A stretch of 64,000 nucleotides of DNA from Tubulanus polymorphus. Taxonomy: Eukaryota > Nemertea > Palaeonemertea > Tubulaniformes > Tubulanidae. Both the position numbers and the translations under genes were made by a program. Location: assembly GCF_964204645.1 (NCBI RefSeq), contig NC_134031.1, positions 18,413,307 to 18,477,306 of the forward strand, read 5' to 3'. The notes beneath the pieces are model-generated. The model saw only the letters and a list, made by a program, of their open reading frames with translations. It was not told where the DNA came from and made no database searches. Positions 47,569 through 60,014 of the stretch are shown in pieces (positions within the stretch are counted from its first letter, which is position 1; each line of letters starts with the position of its first letter).

Positions 47569-48190
47569 TTAATCTGACCCTGGACCCAGTTCCACTGCAG
47601 TGTAGGTTTAGACTCTGAATCCAGTTCCACAGGTTGTGTATAGATTTAATCTGACCCTGGACCCAGTTCCACTGCAGTGTAGGTTTAGACTCTGAATCCA
47701 CTTCCACAGGTTGTGTATAGATTCAATCTGACCCTGGACCCAGTTCCACTGCAGTGTAGGTTTAGACTCTGAATCCACTTCCACAGGTTGTGTATAGATT
47801 TAATCTGACCCTGGAACCAGTTCCACTGCAGTGTAGGTTTAGACTCTGAATCCAGTTCCACAGGTTGTGTATAGATTTAATCTGACCCTGGAACCAGTCC
47901 ACTGCAGCGTAGGTTCAGACTCTGAATCCACTTCCACAGGTTGTGTATAGATTTAATCTGACCCTGGAACCAGTCCACTGCAGTTGTGCAGGTTTCATTT
48001 GTCTATGGACTCTCAGTTCCACTGCAGTGTAGGTTTAGACTCTGGATCTAGTTCCACAGTTGAGTGGGTTTAATTTGACTCCGGACCCACTTCCACTGTT
48101 TTGTTGGTTTAATATAACTCTGGATCCAGATCCACGTTTGGGTTTTTCTTAACTCTGCGTCCAGTTCCACAGTTGCGTGGGTTTGACCCA
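47569..48190 (-). repeat. 77-bp higher-order array of family P
   Basis: AATCTGACCCTGG starts units at 47571, 47648, 47725, 47802, 47879 and 47955, a spacing of 77, 77, 77, 77 and 76 bp. Each unit holds two family P half-units, CCCAGTTCCACTGCAG and CCAGTTCCACAGGTTGTG (one often CCACTTCCAC), so 77 bp is about two times 38-39 bp. To the right (47980-48190) it decays into ordinary single units. Confidence 0.92.
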
Positions 48191-50736
48191 ACTCTGGAAT
48201 ACAAGAATTTCCCAACAAATGCCCTATATACGTGTATATTTCTAGTTCTAGCCACCGATGTATGGTGGCGCGGTGTGATGGCCGCAATTCAAATCTAATC
48301 AACAACATTCGATTTCGTTGTCATCAAAACGACGTCTTTTAACGTGTTGTGATTAGATCAAAACGTGCTCAACGGTGATTGCAAAAGATCAGCATCTACT
48401 CGAGAATCGCCGCTCACAAAACAACAAACTACATTTACACAGGATTTCATGCGCAAATTATGTTGAAATATTTCCCCATCACCAAAACGCATTATATAGA
48501 ATTATTTTGTCGTAGTAAGAAATACTCGCTTCCCGTCGCGAATCTGACACAATCCATGTTAATTTGTGTATAAGGTTACGATGATATCTGATTCAATCTG
48601 AAGTAGGTAAGCCCGCGTCAGACGTGTGTATGTTTTGACACAACCGTTAAAATCATCTTCATTGCTTTTTTCGATTTCCTCTTGAAAACGACGAACGATT
48701 TTCGATAATTTTCCCCTCGCAGATTCTGTGACCGCGGCCGCGTGCGATCCGATTCACGCGAACATATTTCGATTGGTTATTTTCCGTTGCCCGAGGCGAC
48801 CCACGTGGATTGGGTCGCAATCGGATTTTTCAGAGGCACTAATTATAACAGCGGCTAATAAATCTATAACGCCGCCCAAACGCACACGATGTTGAGAAAC
48901 GCTCGAAAACAGGGAAACATTTCCGAGCGCGTCCCAGTGTTGTGTGCGCATTTTACGACAAACGAGAAACATGGTTTCGGGAAACAACTTCGCCTGTTTT
49001 TGCGTTTCGCCGCGTCGTGTCGGGTGGTCTTAAACGACGAGGCAAAAATCTAGCTACTAAAATCGTATAGATACAATCGAAGGACGAGTCGAGCCCAACG
49101 CAAACAACGTGCGGAAACACGGAAACTGATGTAGTCTATATTCGATCGTCTGAAACTTCACTAAGATGTACTGTACAAGTTCGTTTAGAGGGGACGTCGT
49201 CGATCTCTGTTGATACGACGACTTCCAGCACTGCGTGAATCTGTAAACCTGGTATTTATGGTAATTCGTTCAATATAGGCCTACCTAATTACTTTTCGAA
49301 CATGCGAAATGCGCATATACCCCAATTTTTCACAGTTAACCCAACTATTCACAGATTTGATAAATTACTTAATTCAAACGATAGAAATGTGTTATGAAAA
49401 CTTGCAGTGTATGTTGAGATATTGCACAGGAGTATGTAAACTTATATTTCCATGTATTTACTTTAGTTTTTGTGCTCGAAAAATCATCTATAATTTGGAG
49501 CAATAAAGAATAATCTAATCTAACCTCTAATTGCTCTTAATGAGACCGGTAAAATTGTCAGAATGAACGTTGCCCAAATAAACTATGATACAACAGATAG
49601 TATAAGAGTAAAATCTATAACTCAGAACTCGAAATATTGAATACGCTTCAGGAGCTGTTCTGAGCTGAGGTCATATTCAAAGTGATTTAGCCTCGGACGA
49701 TTCGAAATAACCGATTGTATATGAATCTAACGATTATCGAACGTGAAGACGAAAAGAAAACTGCATTCGATTTGAGATGAGAAGTTTTCGGATATCCTCA
49801 CGGGTATCATTGCTGTTTAGTTAACACCACCAGCCGTTAGAAAAAGTAAACATGTGACGAATTTCACACAAAATAGGGCGCACCAAGACACACGCCGTAA
49901 GTCTCAGCGGTAACTCGTTTTAATTAAAATCAATAGCTATACTTTCTTTGACAGTAAACCCACGGGCGGCGGCGAGCTAAACCCTTCCTTCCTTTCTTCT
50001 TTGTGGAGTAATGGCTTAACTTACCTTACGTTCTCAGCGCGGTATAAAAGACACAAATCCGCCATTTTCTGAGAAATTCGTCTGCTTGCGCTTAATATTC
50101 TGTCGCTTAAAGGCGTAACTGAAATATCTTCATAAATCGTTAATTGGTCGAATTGATTTACACATCTTTCCCCGGACAAAATAATTTCCATTCAAGCGCC
50201 TTCTTTTCAGAGCAGTGACAAAGTCTTGACAGAGTTCAAAGCCCGATATATCACATCACCGAGAGGTGGATCATCAAGGAACACCAATCTACTAATGTGG
50301 CCGTCACTGTTTGCTAAGTCTAGAACAGTACCCAGTTCACAAATGATGATGGTTAAGATTCGGCTCCCAGTTAAAACACCGGGAATGAACTATCGTAAAC
50401 TTAACCAACCTGTCCAGGAACACAGTCCACAGATCTTTCGTTACTTTTAGATTTTACTCAAAGTATCCCCTCTCCGACGGAAGTGGTGACAATTCGGCTT
50501 TGATGATAAAAAGCAGAGTTGTTTGGACTAAAAACACACGGAAATCTTCAATAGCATCGAAAAGTTGTGAAACGAATTCTGATGAGAGCAGAATAAGACG
50601 TGGGCAAATTATCAAACAGACTTGTTTCGATGCGGAACGGATCCCCAAATGGCCTTGGCGAAGGTTTATATTCATTCGAATGTGTTTTCCAATTAATATC
50701 GTAATCTCCACCGAGAGACAAGTTTGAGAAGTTGAT
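48191..50736. other. No gene supported; possible retroposon tail
   Basis: At 49501-49525 CAATAAAGAATAATC is followed by TAATCTAACC, resembling the AATAAA plus short-repeat tail of a retroposon or a gene's poly(A) site on the plus strand. The frames at 48754-48987 and 50226-50450 have no domain. TATAAAAG at 50043 has no supporting gene. Confidence 0.35.
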
Positions 50737-50777
50737 CGAAATATCAAAGTATTAAACTTTGATACTTTGATATTTCG
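50737..50777. repeat. Perfect 16-bp hairpin, 9-nt loop
   Basis: CGAAATATCAAAGTAT (50737-50752) and ATACTTTGATATTTCG (50762-50777) are exact reverse complements. Confidence 0.85.
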
Positions 50778-52197
50778 CTTGCAAAGCGATATCGTATGCG
50801 TGACGTCTTGTCGAATAGAAACCAGCTTAAAAAACTCGCTTTTCATATCACTTCCGTGTATCGCAATGATAACGACCTTGACATTGTAAAAACATAACGA
50901 CGATACCCGAAAGATTAAAAGGTTGACGGGAAAAAATTATAATCCGTGCGCCTGATTGTTGCGCCGCTACCATGGAAACGATATATGTGATACCGGTGCG
51001 CGTTGTACGTATCAAGCGTTACTCATCCTGTTTTAGTCGAATGAAAGGAAGTTAATACTATGTCGAAGTAAATGGCATTATAGTTAATTCGATCAAACCA
51101 ATCCGGCCTCAGGGTTCCGTATGATAACGATGCCTTCTAAAAAAAAAAAATCGAAACCATTGATATGGTGGATTATAATCAAATCTATCAGGGTTAAATC
51201 TTCAAAGGCGAAATTTTCAAAATTAGAAAAATTGCAAGCTTTTGAATACGTTTTCGGCCTTTATATACACGCGGATGGCATTGAGTGCCACGTTTTAAAT
51301 ATCTACGGTACTTCCGGTATCCATTAAAATGCTCCCATCGCATTGTTTCCGGTCTCTAAATCTCTCATCTGTATCGCATCGAAATAAGGATCATTTACTT
51401 ATATTTCATTCAGCGTATTTAACGATGTTGTCTAAAACATTTTCAAATGCTGTTTACCCCTCGCCGCCCACAGCCGCCATTAATCGGATCACGTCGGTGA
51501 AATGAAAACGCGGATTATGGACTGGCATGCGGACTCGCCGTCGTCGTAAACAAATTGATCGTTAGCGATTCGATTTAAGTCTTTACTTCGGCGAAACTTC
51601 GGTGTTAGATTCTCGTTTATTTGTATTTTGCAGTAAGTTGCGTCTGTTATTGACGTTGTTCGCGCAGACGATTATCCGGAGATTATCCGTGTCAATTACC
51701 CGGCATGCAACGGACGCGCGCGCGCGCAGAAAATATCGATCGCCCGACCGCGATAAAAACTAGACGCGAAGTGAGAGATTACTCGACGAACCGGCGGCGA
51801 GATAGATGTGGATGAATAAAGACCAACTTATAGCATCATCGATGTCGACTTCTCTATCTATCTGCATCAGTGCATCGTCTGGAATAGCGAACGATGACCG
51901 CGATGATTCTAAAAGAAGTACCCCGTAGCGTGCTAATACTCGTCGAGATCCGTCAGGCTCCGAATCGAGGTCGATGACGTCATCAAAACTATCCCCCAGG
52001 TTACCTACGAGACGCAATAATCAAATTACCGAAGAAGAAAAGCAGTAGGAACAACGATGAGATTTTTACCGACTGGAAAAAAAAGAAATTTATAAAGATC
52101 AAAAGAATTAAGCCGGATATAGAAAAATGACAAGATCTTTAGCAATTAAAACACGCAGAAAACATGGGAGAACAAATAAACTAAATGCGGGTCTACT
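50778..52197. other. No confident gene
   Basis: A minus-strand frame at 51760-52017 follows a possible acceptor (GTCTCGTAG) and reads acidic and protein-like (SFDDVIDLDSEPDGSRR), but has no known domain. A (CG)n run is at about 51715-51728. Confidence 0.35.
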
Positions 52198-52228
52198 GGG
52201 TATACCCATAGAGTTCTATGGTATACCC
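52198..52228. repeat. Hairpin with 14-bp stem, 2-nt loop
   Basis: GGGTATACC(C)ATAGA and TCTATGGTATACCC pair with one bulged C. Confidence 0.7.
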
Positions 52229-52580
52229 GAAAACATGTCACTTGGAAACTTGGTATAAAAGAAAACTCACAGTAGATATTGAAAAGTTAGGTTACAGTTA
52301 TATTAAAATATAAGTCAGATGATAAACTTACTTACTTTTCAATATCCAGATCGGGTTTTTATTTCTTAAATCGCAAAGATTTAATCAAAAGTGAGATCAA
52401 TGTCAGTCTACGACGACTTATGGATAACTTCATTAAGAGTTTATATGAATTCTTGCTTTCGGCGGTATATCAATGTTTTTACGGTGTAAGTTAGGTATAT
52501 CAGTCAGATCACGGAACAATAATGAATATATGTACATTGTTAGACATCTTTTGTCAATATTGTGAGCCTTCAGTTTATTA

Positions 52581-52661
52581 TCATTCCAACTCCATCCTTT
52601 CTGCCAGCAACGAAAGCTCCACCCTATTGGTCATTTCGTTAATATCGTTAACCTCCTTTCT
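52581..52661 (-). CDS. Candidate last exon, unknown protein
   Basis: On the minus strand a T-rich tract ending TTATTCAG precedes an open segment of 26 codons (contains EVNDINEMTNRVELSL) ending in TGA at 52581, and AATAAA follows at once (about 52572-52577). The peptide would be charged and helical. The same frame continues open upstream through a hydrophobic stretch to an ATG at 52772, so it could alternatively be a 63-residue membrane peptide. No homology recognised; the poly(A) signal being so close to the stop is unusual. Confidence 0.22.
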   Translation of the reverse strand, partial: RKEVNDINEMTNRVELSLLAERMELE

Positions 52662-53524
52662 CTGAATAACTAACAAATACACGACAAGCAAATTGATATG
52701 GATGACGTATGTACATGAGTATATTACACAGAACAGGACGAGTTTCAATTGACCGAGATGACCAGCTCGCATTCATCACCTACCTATTCATATTAGTTAT
52801 GTTTGTACATAGATGTTATTGATAATCCAATCAATAATGTGGAAAAATGATTCAAGGTAAATAAACGGCGCGATATATAGCAGTATGTCTGTTCTGGCAA
52901 CGGACGAGAGAGCTTCGTGCAATCGATTGAGTTCCCCGTCTGCCGAGAAAAGGCGAGAGCAGACGCTTAATCTTCCCGATGAAAGACGAAGAAAATCTCT
53001 TCTTTCCACGCGCAGACGATTTTTCTTATTTGTCGTATATTCATTGATCTATTAATCATAAAACTAAAATAACTACCGGTATCAGATATACGACTTACGA
53101 CATACGATACAAAGGATGAAAAATGCGAAGAGAGAAGCAGCGGAGAAGGAGAGAGATTGTGTAGTCGGTTTTTCAAAAAAGAATTAGTTTAAAAGAAAAA
53201 AATGTCTACTGAAAGGAAGGTATCTAATGATGAGGTTTATTTGAATAACGGGGTATGAATGAAGCGATTACGACGTCTCGATAATGAACACTGAACCAGA
53301 GATATGTGTATCCGATCAGTTCCCGAAACTTCGGAACTGATTGATTCATAATCTTTCCTTGACTTGAAGAAATCAATATACATGTAATCAAGAATGCGGA
53401 ATTTGTGAATTCCTTTACAGTCGGCAGAATCTTTGACAAAAAGAAAAGTTTTTACTGCATATTTTATTCATTTTGGAATTAAGCAAAGAGAGATGAGAAT
53501 ATGAGCAGTTTAACCTATTTCCAA
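52662..53524. other. No gene supported
   Basis: Frames of 69-71 codons on the minus strand (52797-53439) lack domains. Nothing else. Confidence 0.4.
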
Positions 53525-53700
53525 ATCTTCCTTTCACTTCTCCCTCTCTCTTCCTACCTCTCGCACCTCTTGCTTCTGATACTGTCTTGCCATCTTCCCT
53601 ACCCTCTCCCTCCTCTCACGTTGGCCCTTGACCCCCTCTCCCCTGCCACCCCTTCCTCTAAATGTCACCCATCCCTCCCTCTCCCCTCCCTCTCTTTCCC
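53525..53700. repeat. CT/CCCT-rich imperfect repeat
   Basis: Pyrimidine-rich plus strand, degenerate. The proline/serine/leucine ORFs here are artefacts. Confidence 0.75.
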
Positions 53701-54200
53701 CGATCTCACTCGCGCCACCGCGCGTGGATCGATCGTCGCCGGCAAAAACACCGACCGGAACCTCTACTGGAGAGATTCAGAGACGGCAGATGATTGATGA
53801 AGATTCGCAAATAAAGATGCTTGAATCCGCGAAAATGTTATGACTACAAAAACAGCAATTTGTCTAAATTACCGCCTTCTGCAACACAACATAACCGAAC
53901 ACTGCGTGATGTAGGCGTCAAGTCCGAATAGCTGCAGGAAATATTTAGAAATCTGGGAAATTTTTTGAATGATTAAAAAAAAAACGGGTAATAATTTCTT
54001 GAATCTTTTTTACTCTTAGCGCAAAAAATGACAGGACGCAAGATCACGTGGTTGAAAAAGTGTTTCAATTTCAGAGCTGATTGCTAAAAGAGTTGGTTTA
54101 AAAAAAAAAAACTAAAAGCAGCGATTGTCAATATAATGTGAGGGAATAGAAGAAGAACACAAACAAGACTACGGGTTAAAAATGTCTGCAACCCAATATC
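53701..54200. other. No feature seen
   Basis: A-rich with poly(A) runs at about 53976 and 54101. No coding signal. Confidence 0.4.
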
Positions 54201-54366
54201 AGGGACCAGTTGCTTGGATTTGAAGGCAACTTAGTTCTATAACCAATCTCACCACTTAAGAGCAGTCTAAACTCTTACAATTCTATAGCCAATCTAATAA
54301 CTTGAGTCTAGTTTTAAGATCTAAGACCGCTTTTGGACTTGAGCACGATTGTGCAATCGGGTCCTG
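54201..54366. mobile_element. MITE-like element, family G
   Basis: AGGGACCAGTTGC at the left and ATTGTGCAATCGGGTCCTG at the right form inverted ends. The interior has TTAGTTCTATAACCAATC, ACTTAAGAGCAGTCTAA and GTTCTATAGCCAATC. Confidence 0.6.
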
Positions 54367-56318
54367 CTTCCAATGTTCCTGATTAAGATTTGATTCTAAC
54401 ATTTTTGTTCATTACCAATGTTTTTCACTTTGAACCATAGTTGAGTCAAATTCACCCTCGAACTATACGTAACTAGGTCCCGGGTATTGTCATATTAGGA
54501 TAAGCTCTACGAATATGTAAAATCCAAATCTTTTTAGTTGCCCCTGGCAGCTGGCGCTCCTTGCATTCTATCAAACGCACCTTCAAGTTAAGCTTCATAT
54601 TCAAAATCGACGATAAATTATCCCGAAATTTCTAAGCACTCCTAACTTGCTCGATGAGCCGGATACCACGAGTCAAACCGTGGGCTACATGTTCTAAAAA
54701 TAATGTTCTTATCACATCGGGGATAATCCTTATCCGAGATTGAGTTTGAAATGTTGGACCAATTTAAGAATGGCTGTCGTTATCATATTCAGAAAAACGT
54801 AAATCAAACCTCAGAATTCTTGCAGCTTGGAAATATCAAAAAGTCCAAGAATCGAGGCCCAAAAATTCTTATATATATACTTACTATAAACTTATCACAT
54901 TAAACATTTATAACATCGGATGGCTCCGATAATGCAACATGAATTGCTCCGATGATTTCAAATAATTAGCAGCACTTCGCTGACGAAGTTTTCAAGGACG
55001 TTACTAAGTCGTTAGTCACCATAATCGTTCAATCTCGGAGGAGAAGTTTCACCCAGACTAGAGAAACACTGCACCTGCGTGAGATACACTCTTAATCGAA
55101 ATAAATATGGCCATCCGTGGTGACAATTCCCCGAATATCTGGGAAAGAACTTGTTTTCAGCTGGTGGTTTGTGCTTGAATTATTGATGCTGTCGCCAGGA
55201 TGCACCGAGGCCAGTGCGCGCTGTCAATCTCACCAGACAAATTCCTTTATAACGACTTCGAATCGAAGATTTCGGTAATGACCGTTAGTTCCCATCGTGT
55301 CTGCGTATAGATATATACATACCAATCCGGCAGATACACGGACACACTTTCTTAAATCAAGATTGATGTCTCCGGCCATGTAAGAATAAAAAAACGATTC
55401 GATGCCCAGGTTTGTGTGGGCAACCGATCCCATTACGATCAATGTCTAGCGACTGATCTTCAGCTGCGAGAATGAGCTGATTTTTTAAGTGTTGGAATCA
55501 ATAGGTCTCTCAGCGATGAATCAAACACATATCGTGATCTGGAAATGGATTTCACGCGGCTTTTCGCTGAAGAAAGGAGCGCTTTGATAAAACACCAGTT
55601 GCTGAAATGATTTTACAGTAGACTCCCTCGGGACCGATGAATTCTCTTATATCTGATATAAAAATCGATAGTTCCGCATCCTCAATATTTTGGCCCACGT
55701 GTGACCTAAATAAGGTGTCTACTGGTTCTACTCCAAATATTTGGCTAAATACACAAGTACCATCCGTTAATGAATAGACTATCGTGAAGTCACCATTTAC
55801 AATCTGTTTCTTGCTTCGATCGTCACGATATTTATCAATACACGAACGATAATCAATTCGCGTTCAAATTCAATTTATTCGCTATCTTTCTCGCGCTTGG
55901 CTGACGAGCAATTAATGCGAGTCTCTTTAATAGAATCAACCGCACAGTAAGTAACCAGTTTAACTCACCAGATGAGATGCCACAGATACCCGCTGAACCT
56001 GTCATCGGCCTTCAATCTCGGACAATACATTAACGTCGCTATTCACCGCAAGAACGTCTCAACAGTGACAACTGCTACATGTTTAAATGCGCCATTAATG
56101 ATACATTAACTGAAATGAATGCCGCTCAGATTCGCCACGATCTAAAATACTCCAGCATTTGGCCAAACGATGAGCTTCATAAACAAACGTACTTTCGTGC
56201 ATAACAAAGACTATTAGTCTCTCTGAACGATACTCAACGTTTGAAATTTCCCAGAGGTTTTGAGGTCAACTGTCGGCCCGTTTCACAATGTAATGACGGT
56301 GGCATTTCATTATAAAAG
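54367..56318. other. No gene; one family T terminus
   Basis: The minus-strand frame at 55230-55442 is open but unrecognised. Otherwise only the pogo-like terminus at 55614. Confidence 0.4.
55614..55636 (+). mobile_element. Pogo/Tigger-like terminal repeat, family T, single end
   Basis: TACAGTAGACTCCCTCGGG matches the start of family T, including the TA target dinucleotide. The matching end was not found. Confidence 0.45.
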
Positions 56319-56415
56319 ACAGTCATGACTTAAGTTCAAAAGTCATTGGTGGATTATTAAACTGACTGAGAACTAAATTGGTCTGAGACTGGTCTAGGCC
56401 ATGGCTATGAAACTT
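56319..56415. mobile_element. Family G fragment
   Basis: ACAGTCATGACTTAAGTTC at the left, then ACTGACTGAGAACTAAATTGG and GGTCTGAGACTGGTCTAGG-like words, without the GGCCCAGTTGC end. Another lone end, GGGGCCAGTTGCCC, sits near 56999-57012. Confidence 0.4.
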
Positions 56416-56690
56416 GCCGACCCTATAGCTTATCATTGTCCCGAGCAAAAAAAAGATGAAGGTTTTTTCCTACATTTGCTGGCATTCTGGCCGGCCATTT
56501 TCAATCTGTCAGTGGTTGAGGGCGGTTAAGTTGGAGTTGAAAGCCTGATAAATGGAGCACAGATTTATGGCGATGTCCTATCTCAGGTAAAAGTCACGAT
56601 TGCGCAAATGGGGTCGTCATTTATCCCTATTATTGATGGAGAATGAATTTGATGAGAACAAAAACAGAGATAAGAGTCTCAGCAAAACAG

Positions 56691-56745
56691 AGTGGAGAGA
56701 GAGAGGAGAGAGAGAGAGAGAGAAAGAGAGAGGGAGAGAGAGGGA
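56691..56745. repeat. Short GA microsatellite
   Basis: About 55 bp of GA repeats with a few interruptions. Confidence 0.9.
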
Positions 56746-58549
56746 GGCACTTGGCGCTCAAAGAGTGAAGAGTGATGAGCTGATGAGAGTAAAGTGCTGA
56801 TGGAATTCTCTTTCTAAAGTGCAGTTAAGCACGCTAGAAGATCGATTCACAAAATCAATCACCATTTTGTAAAATAGATTAGAGCTTTTTAGATAGTGGG
56901 GAACTAAGAATGAAGACCGCTCCCACTGTGTTTGCTGAATTAAAGTTGGCTCTGATCCTGTTTCCTTGTGCAGTGTGTGTTGGGCTCTGTTGCTACCTGG
57001 GGCCAGTTGCCCAAAAGTCAACTGATGGACTAGTGTACCATAGAGTCACAATGCAATTTCAATTGTCACTCCACAGGATGACATAATCCTACTTTTGAGC
57101 CGTCTATTTCCTAGTTCCGGAGAAGTATTAATTTTCTGTCATGTTAATTTTCGTCGTTTTGCCGTCGATACTGAACGGAAATGAACATCGAGACAGACGC
57201 TCCATCTCTTATGTAAAAGCAAGTAGCCAACCAGAAAATCGAATGCTCAATTCGGAATACGTGATATGATCAGCCGAGACTCCTCACATATACACCAATA
57301 CATACATCCCTCAATATGAGCGCAAAGGATAAATATTCAGACCGTAAGAATTGCCTCATTCGCCCGATTGATCTGTTTCATAAAGATAATTCCCGCACTG
57401 TTGATATTCATATTTATTGGTATTGTATGAAAAAAAAACAGAACTCAGTTCCTCAGTTGTGAGAGTTATGTTAAATTGCGGTTAGAATTTAAAAATTCAT
57501 TAATTCCGCTAATAATTGATAAAAACTGTTGAATTTAGTGCCAGTTATTATGATATAGCAACTCGTTGCTTTGTCTAGAATTGTAGTTCTGAAACATGGT
57601 CTTACTGCAGTTACCTTTTCATTTGAGGCGCAAGTGCTAGAATAACGTTATGGTTAAGTACCGTACATAACCATTAAGGACACCTAAACTGCATTTGCTC
57701 CGTTAGCCTTTGTATAGAATTGCATTTTTGAAACACGTGAGGTAGCATTTACTCTTTGAATTGAAACGTCAATACTCTCGAAGTTTTGAAACTACTTTCT
57801 CATATTTCTTCGTATTTACGGTTTTTTTTTCTTTCAAAATCAATGCTTATGTCATTCGTCGAGTTTTATGAAATTCAAAAGCAAAATCTTGTTTTCGACT
57901 TTCGTATCATATTTTTCTACGTGGTTTTCGCCGATGTTGAATTTCATCCGATATCTCGTCGGCGGCAACGAACGAAAAAAATCCAATATTCGAATTCTAG
58001 ATCATTGTGTTCTCTGATTAAAACCGCGATTCTGAAATTACGCGCACGCGCAGAGATAGCGGAAGGGAGGAAGAAATTGCGATGAAGCCGCGCCGCAGCA
58101 TTAAAAATAGTAGTTATGAATTTATTCGAGAACAGACCGAAAAGATAAATTCAGAACGCCAGCGGAACATCGCACAAACGAGTGTAGATTATTAGCATCA
58201 GGTTGCGAAGCGCGGCGGCTCGCAATCTTCGACGAATGATCTATTAACAGTAGCTGGGAGAGTCGGTGCTTCCCTTCCTCTCCAGCACGCCGGAGCCTAC
58301 GGGGAAATCTAAATTGCTAAATGAGAACCGAAATCTCGGCGAAAACTGCTGCTTAACAAACGGCGGCGTTTGAAATTAAAACGTGAAGCGACGACGAAGA
58401 CGCGCGATCAAGCAACAAATTCATAGCATCGCTTGTATTTATTAGTGAAAAACCGTGTTAAAACTCTCCAGCCCCGAGACCTAAACGTGTTTAGCTCAAA
58501 AACATTTGTTCTATTTACGTATCTTTGACTTTTATCCAAGATCATTGTA
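56746..58549. other. No gene supported
   Basis: A family P word is near 57440-57470. The frame at 57786-58085 is unrecognised. CpG frequency rises from about 57950 to 58450 without an identifiable exon. Confidence 0.35.
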
Positions 58550-58723
58550 TACGGCAGATTGCGCTCAAGTCGGATCATTCGGGACCGAAGTAAACTCTAC
58601 GAATCGAGCGATATCCGAGTTGGATGTTATATGTTTCATGGTGTAACAAAAATATATCAACAACATCCGAGTTGAACGGTAAATCCGAGTCGATAAGATC
58701 CGACTCGGGCGGAGTCTACTGTA
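58550..58723. mobile_element. Pogo/Tigger-like MITE, family T, 174 bp
   Basis: The left end TACGGCAGATTGCGCTC then AAGTCGGATC faces a right end whose complement is TACAGTAGACTCCGCCC then GAGTCGGATC; about 22 of 27 positions match. TA dinucleotides bound both ends, as expected of Tc1/mariner/pogo insertion. The inside repeats ATCCGAGT several times and has no coding capacity. Confidence 0.65.
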
Positions 58724-58960
58724 ATACGTTGACAATTTCTATTTGTGTCAAAGAACCTAGACTGCATCAAATTCCTTGTAAATAAACCGATTTTGCCAAG
58801 AACCTCGTTTATCTACGTCTGGTTTTTTAACCGGAAGTACGGCACGACGGTTTATTTTTTCAGGACGATTTTGAGCTCGTGAAACATGAAAAATTACCAG
58901 GCTAAATTATGATGCACACGATCCACCGTCACGGATTCACTCCCCACCGCCGCCTTGGGT

Positions 58961-58990
58961 TATAAAAACCTGCCTACACAGGCAGTCAGT
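58961..58990 (+). promoter_or_regulatory. TATA box with Inr-like TCAGT at promoter spacing
   Basis: TATAAAAA at 58961 is followed by TCAGT at 58986-58990, putting the putative +1 A (58988) 27 nt after the TATA start. The stretch between contains GCCTACACAGGC. Spacing is typical of animal pol II core promoters, but two short words can coincide by chance. Confidence 0.28.
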
Positions 58991-58998
58991 CACTGGTG

Positions 58999-59097
58999 AT
59001 GCGTCGACGCCTTGCTCGTCGTCGGTGGCGGCAGAAAAAGTGCTTTAATGGATGTTCACTTGGTTGTGAAGAGGATTGGAGGCAAAACTCTTGGTGA
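58999..59097 (+). CDS. 32-codon Arg/Cys-rich small ORF
   Basis: The first ATG after the TATA/Inr pair opens 32 codons. The N-terminus is strongly basic (RRRLARRRWRQKK), followed by three cysteines spaced four apart (C15, C19, C23) and an acidic patch. There is a purine at -3 but no signal peptide. It does not match a family I know. A small ORF of this length is easily expected by chance; the composition and the upstream promoter-like pair are the only reasons to list it. Confidence 0.13.
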   Translation: MRRRLARRRWRQKKCFNGCSLGCEEDWRQNSW

Positions 59098-60014
59098 TAG
59101 CACGACTGCAAACAACCTGCGCAAAGGTCGCTCAGTGTCAACAAAGCTAAGGCAACTTGTAACACTTCTCTAAATCAAACTTCTATCTTCGCTTATATAA
59201 TATGACATGAAACGAGTGATGTATCAATTAAGAACATGATAAAGATGAAAGTATGACATGGCTTTGAAATAATATACTTTGATCAGATCTAGACACATTT
59301 AAATATTGAACTCAAGCTACCGTGATGCAACGCGTGCAACGGTTTCCAACATGGCTACCTCAAAAGTATCGCTCAGATGTAAACGCTTTTGAGAAGGATT
59401 GTAATGGAAAATAACCTATTTTTTCTCATATAAAATACTGGGGTTATATTAATACATATCTCACGATTTTGTTGTACCGGTAACTTAATTATTCGTGAAG
59501 ATGACTTTTAGAATAAAGTCGAAACGTTTCGGATACTGTTAATTTTTGGCGTAGAGGATTCTTTCAACGTAGACAAAGTGTTTCATCGATGGCCATCAAA
59601 CCCAAAACTGTCACCTTCTCCCGGTCAAACACACGATAACTATCGCACTGAGCCGGTTTTATAACGATTTGTTACGATGTTGTTATTGTTTTTTTTTTTC
59701 AATGCAATATTTATCGCATTAAGCCATTACGTGAGATTGTAGTAGTTTTTGTGATATAGAGCAATAATTTGTCGGAACGAGTGATACTATGAAGTACTCA
59801 ATAAAATACCCGATAGTCTCTATAAATGTTCAGCTTGGATAAACTAATAAACCGATATAAGCTACTAATCGACGATTAAAACTTTGACATAAAACTCCCT
59901 CTTCCGATACGTAGATATAGAATTACACGAATCAAGGGTCCTAGACCCGATTCTTTGAGAAGGTGATACTTTAAAATACAAAATTCAGGGACATAGAGTC
60001 AATTTTCACACTCG
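59098..60014. other. No gene seen
   Basis: GAAGATGACT and GTCGAAACGTTTCGG near 59500-59525 recall the words at 14740-14795. Nothing else. Confidence 0.4.
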
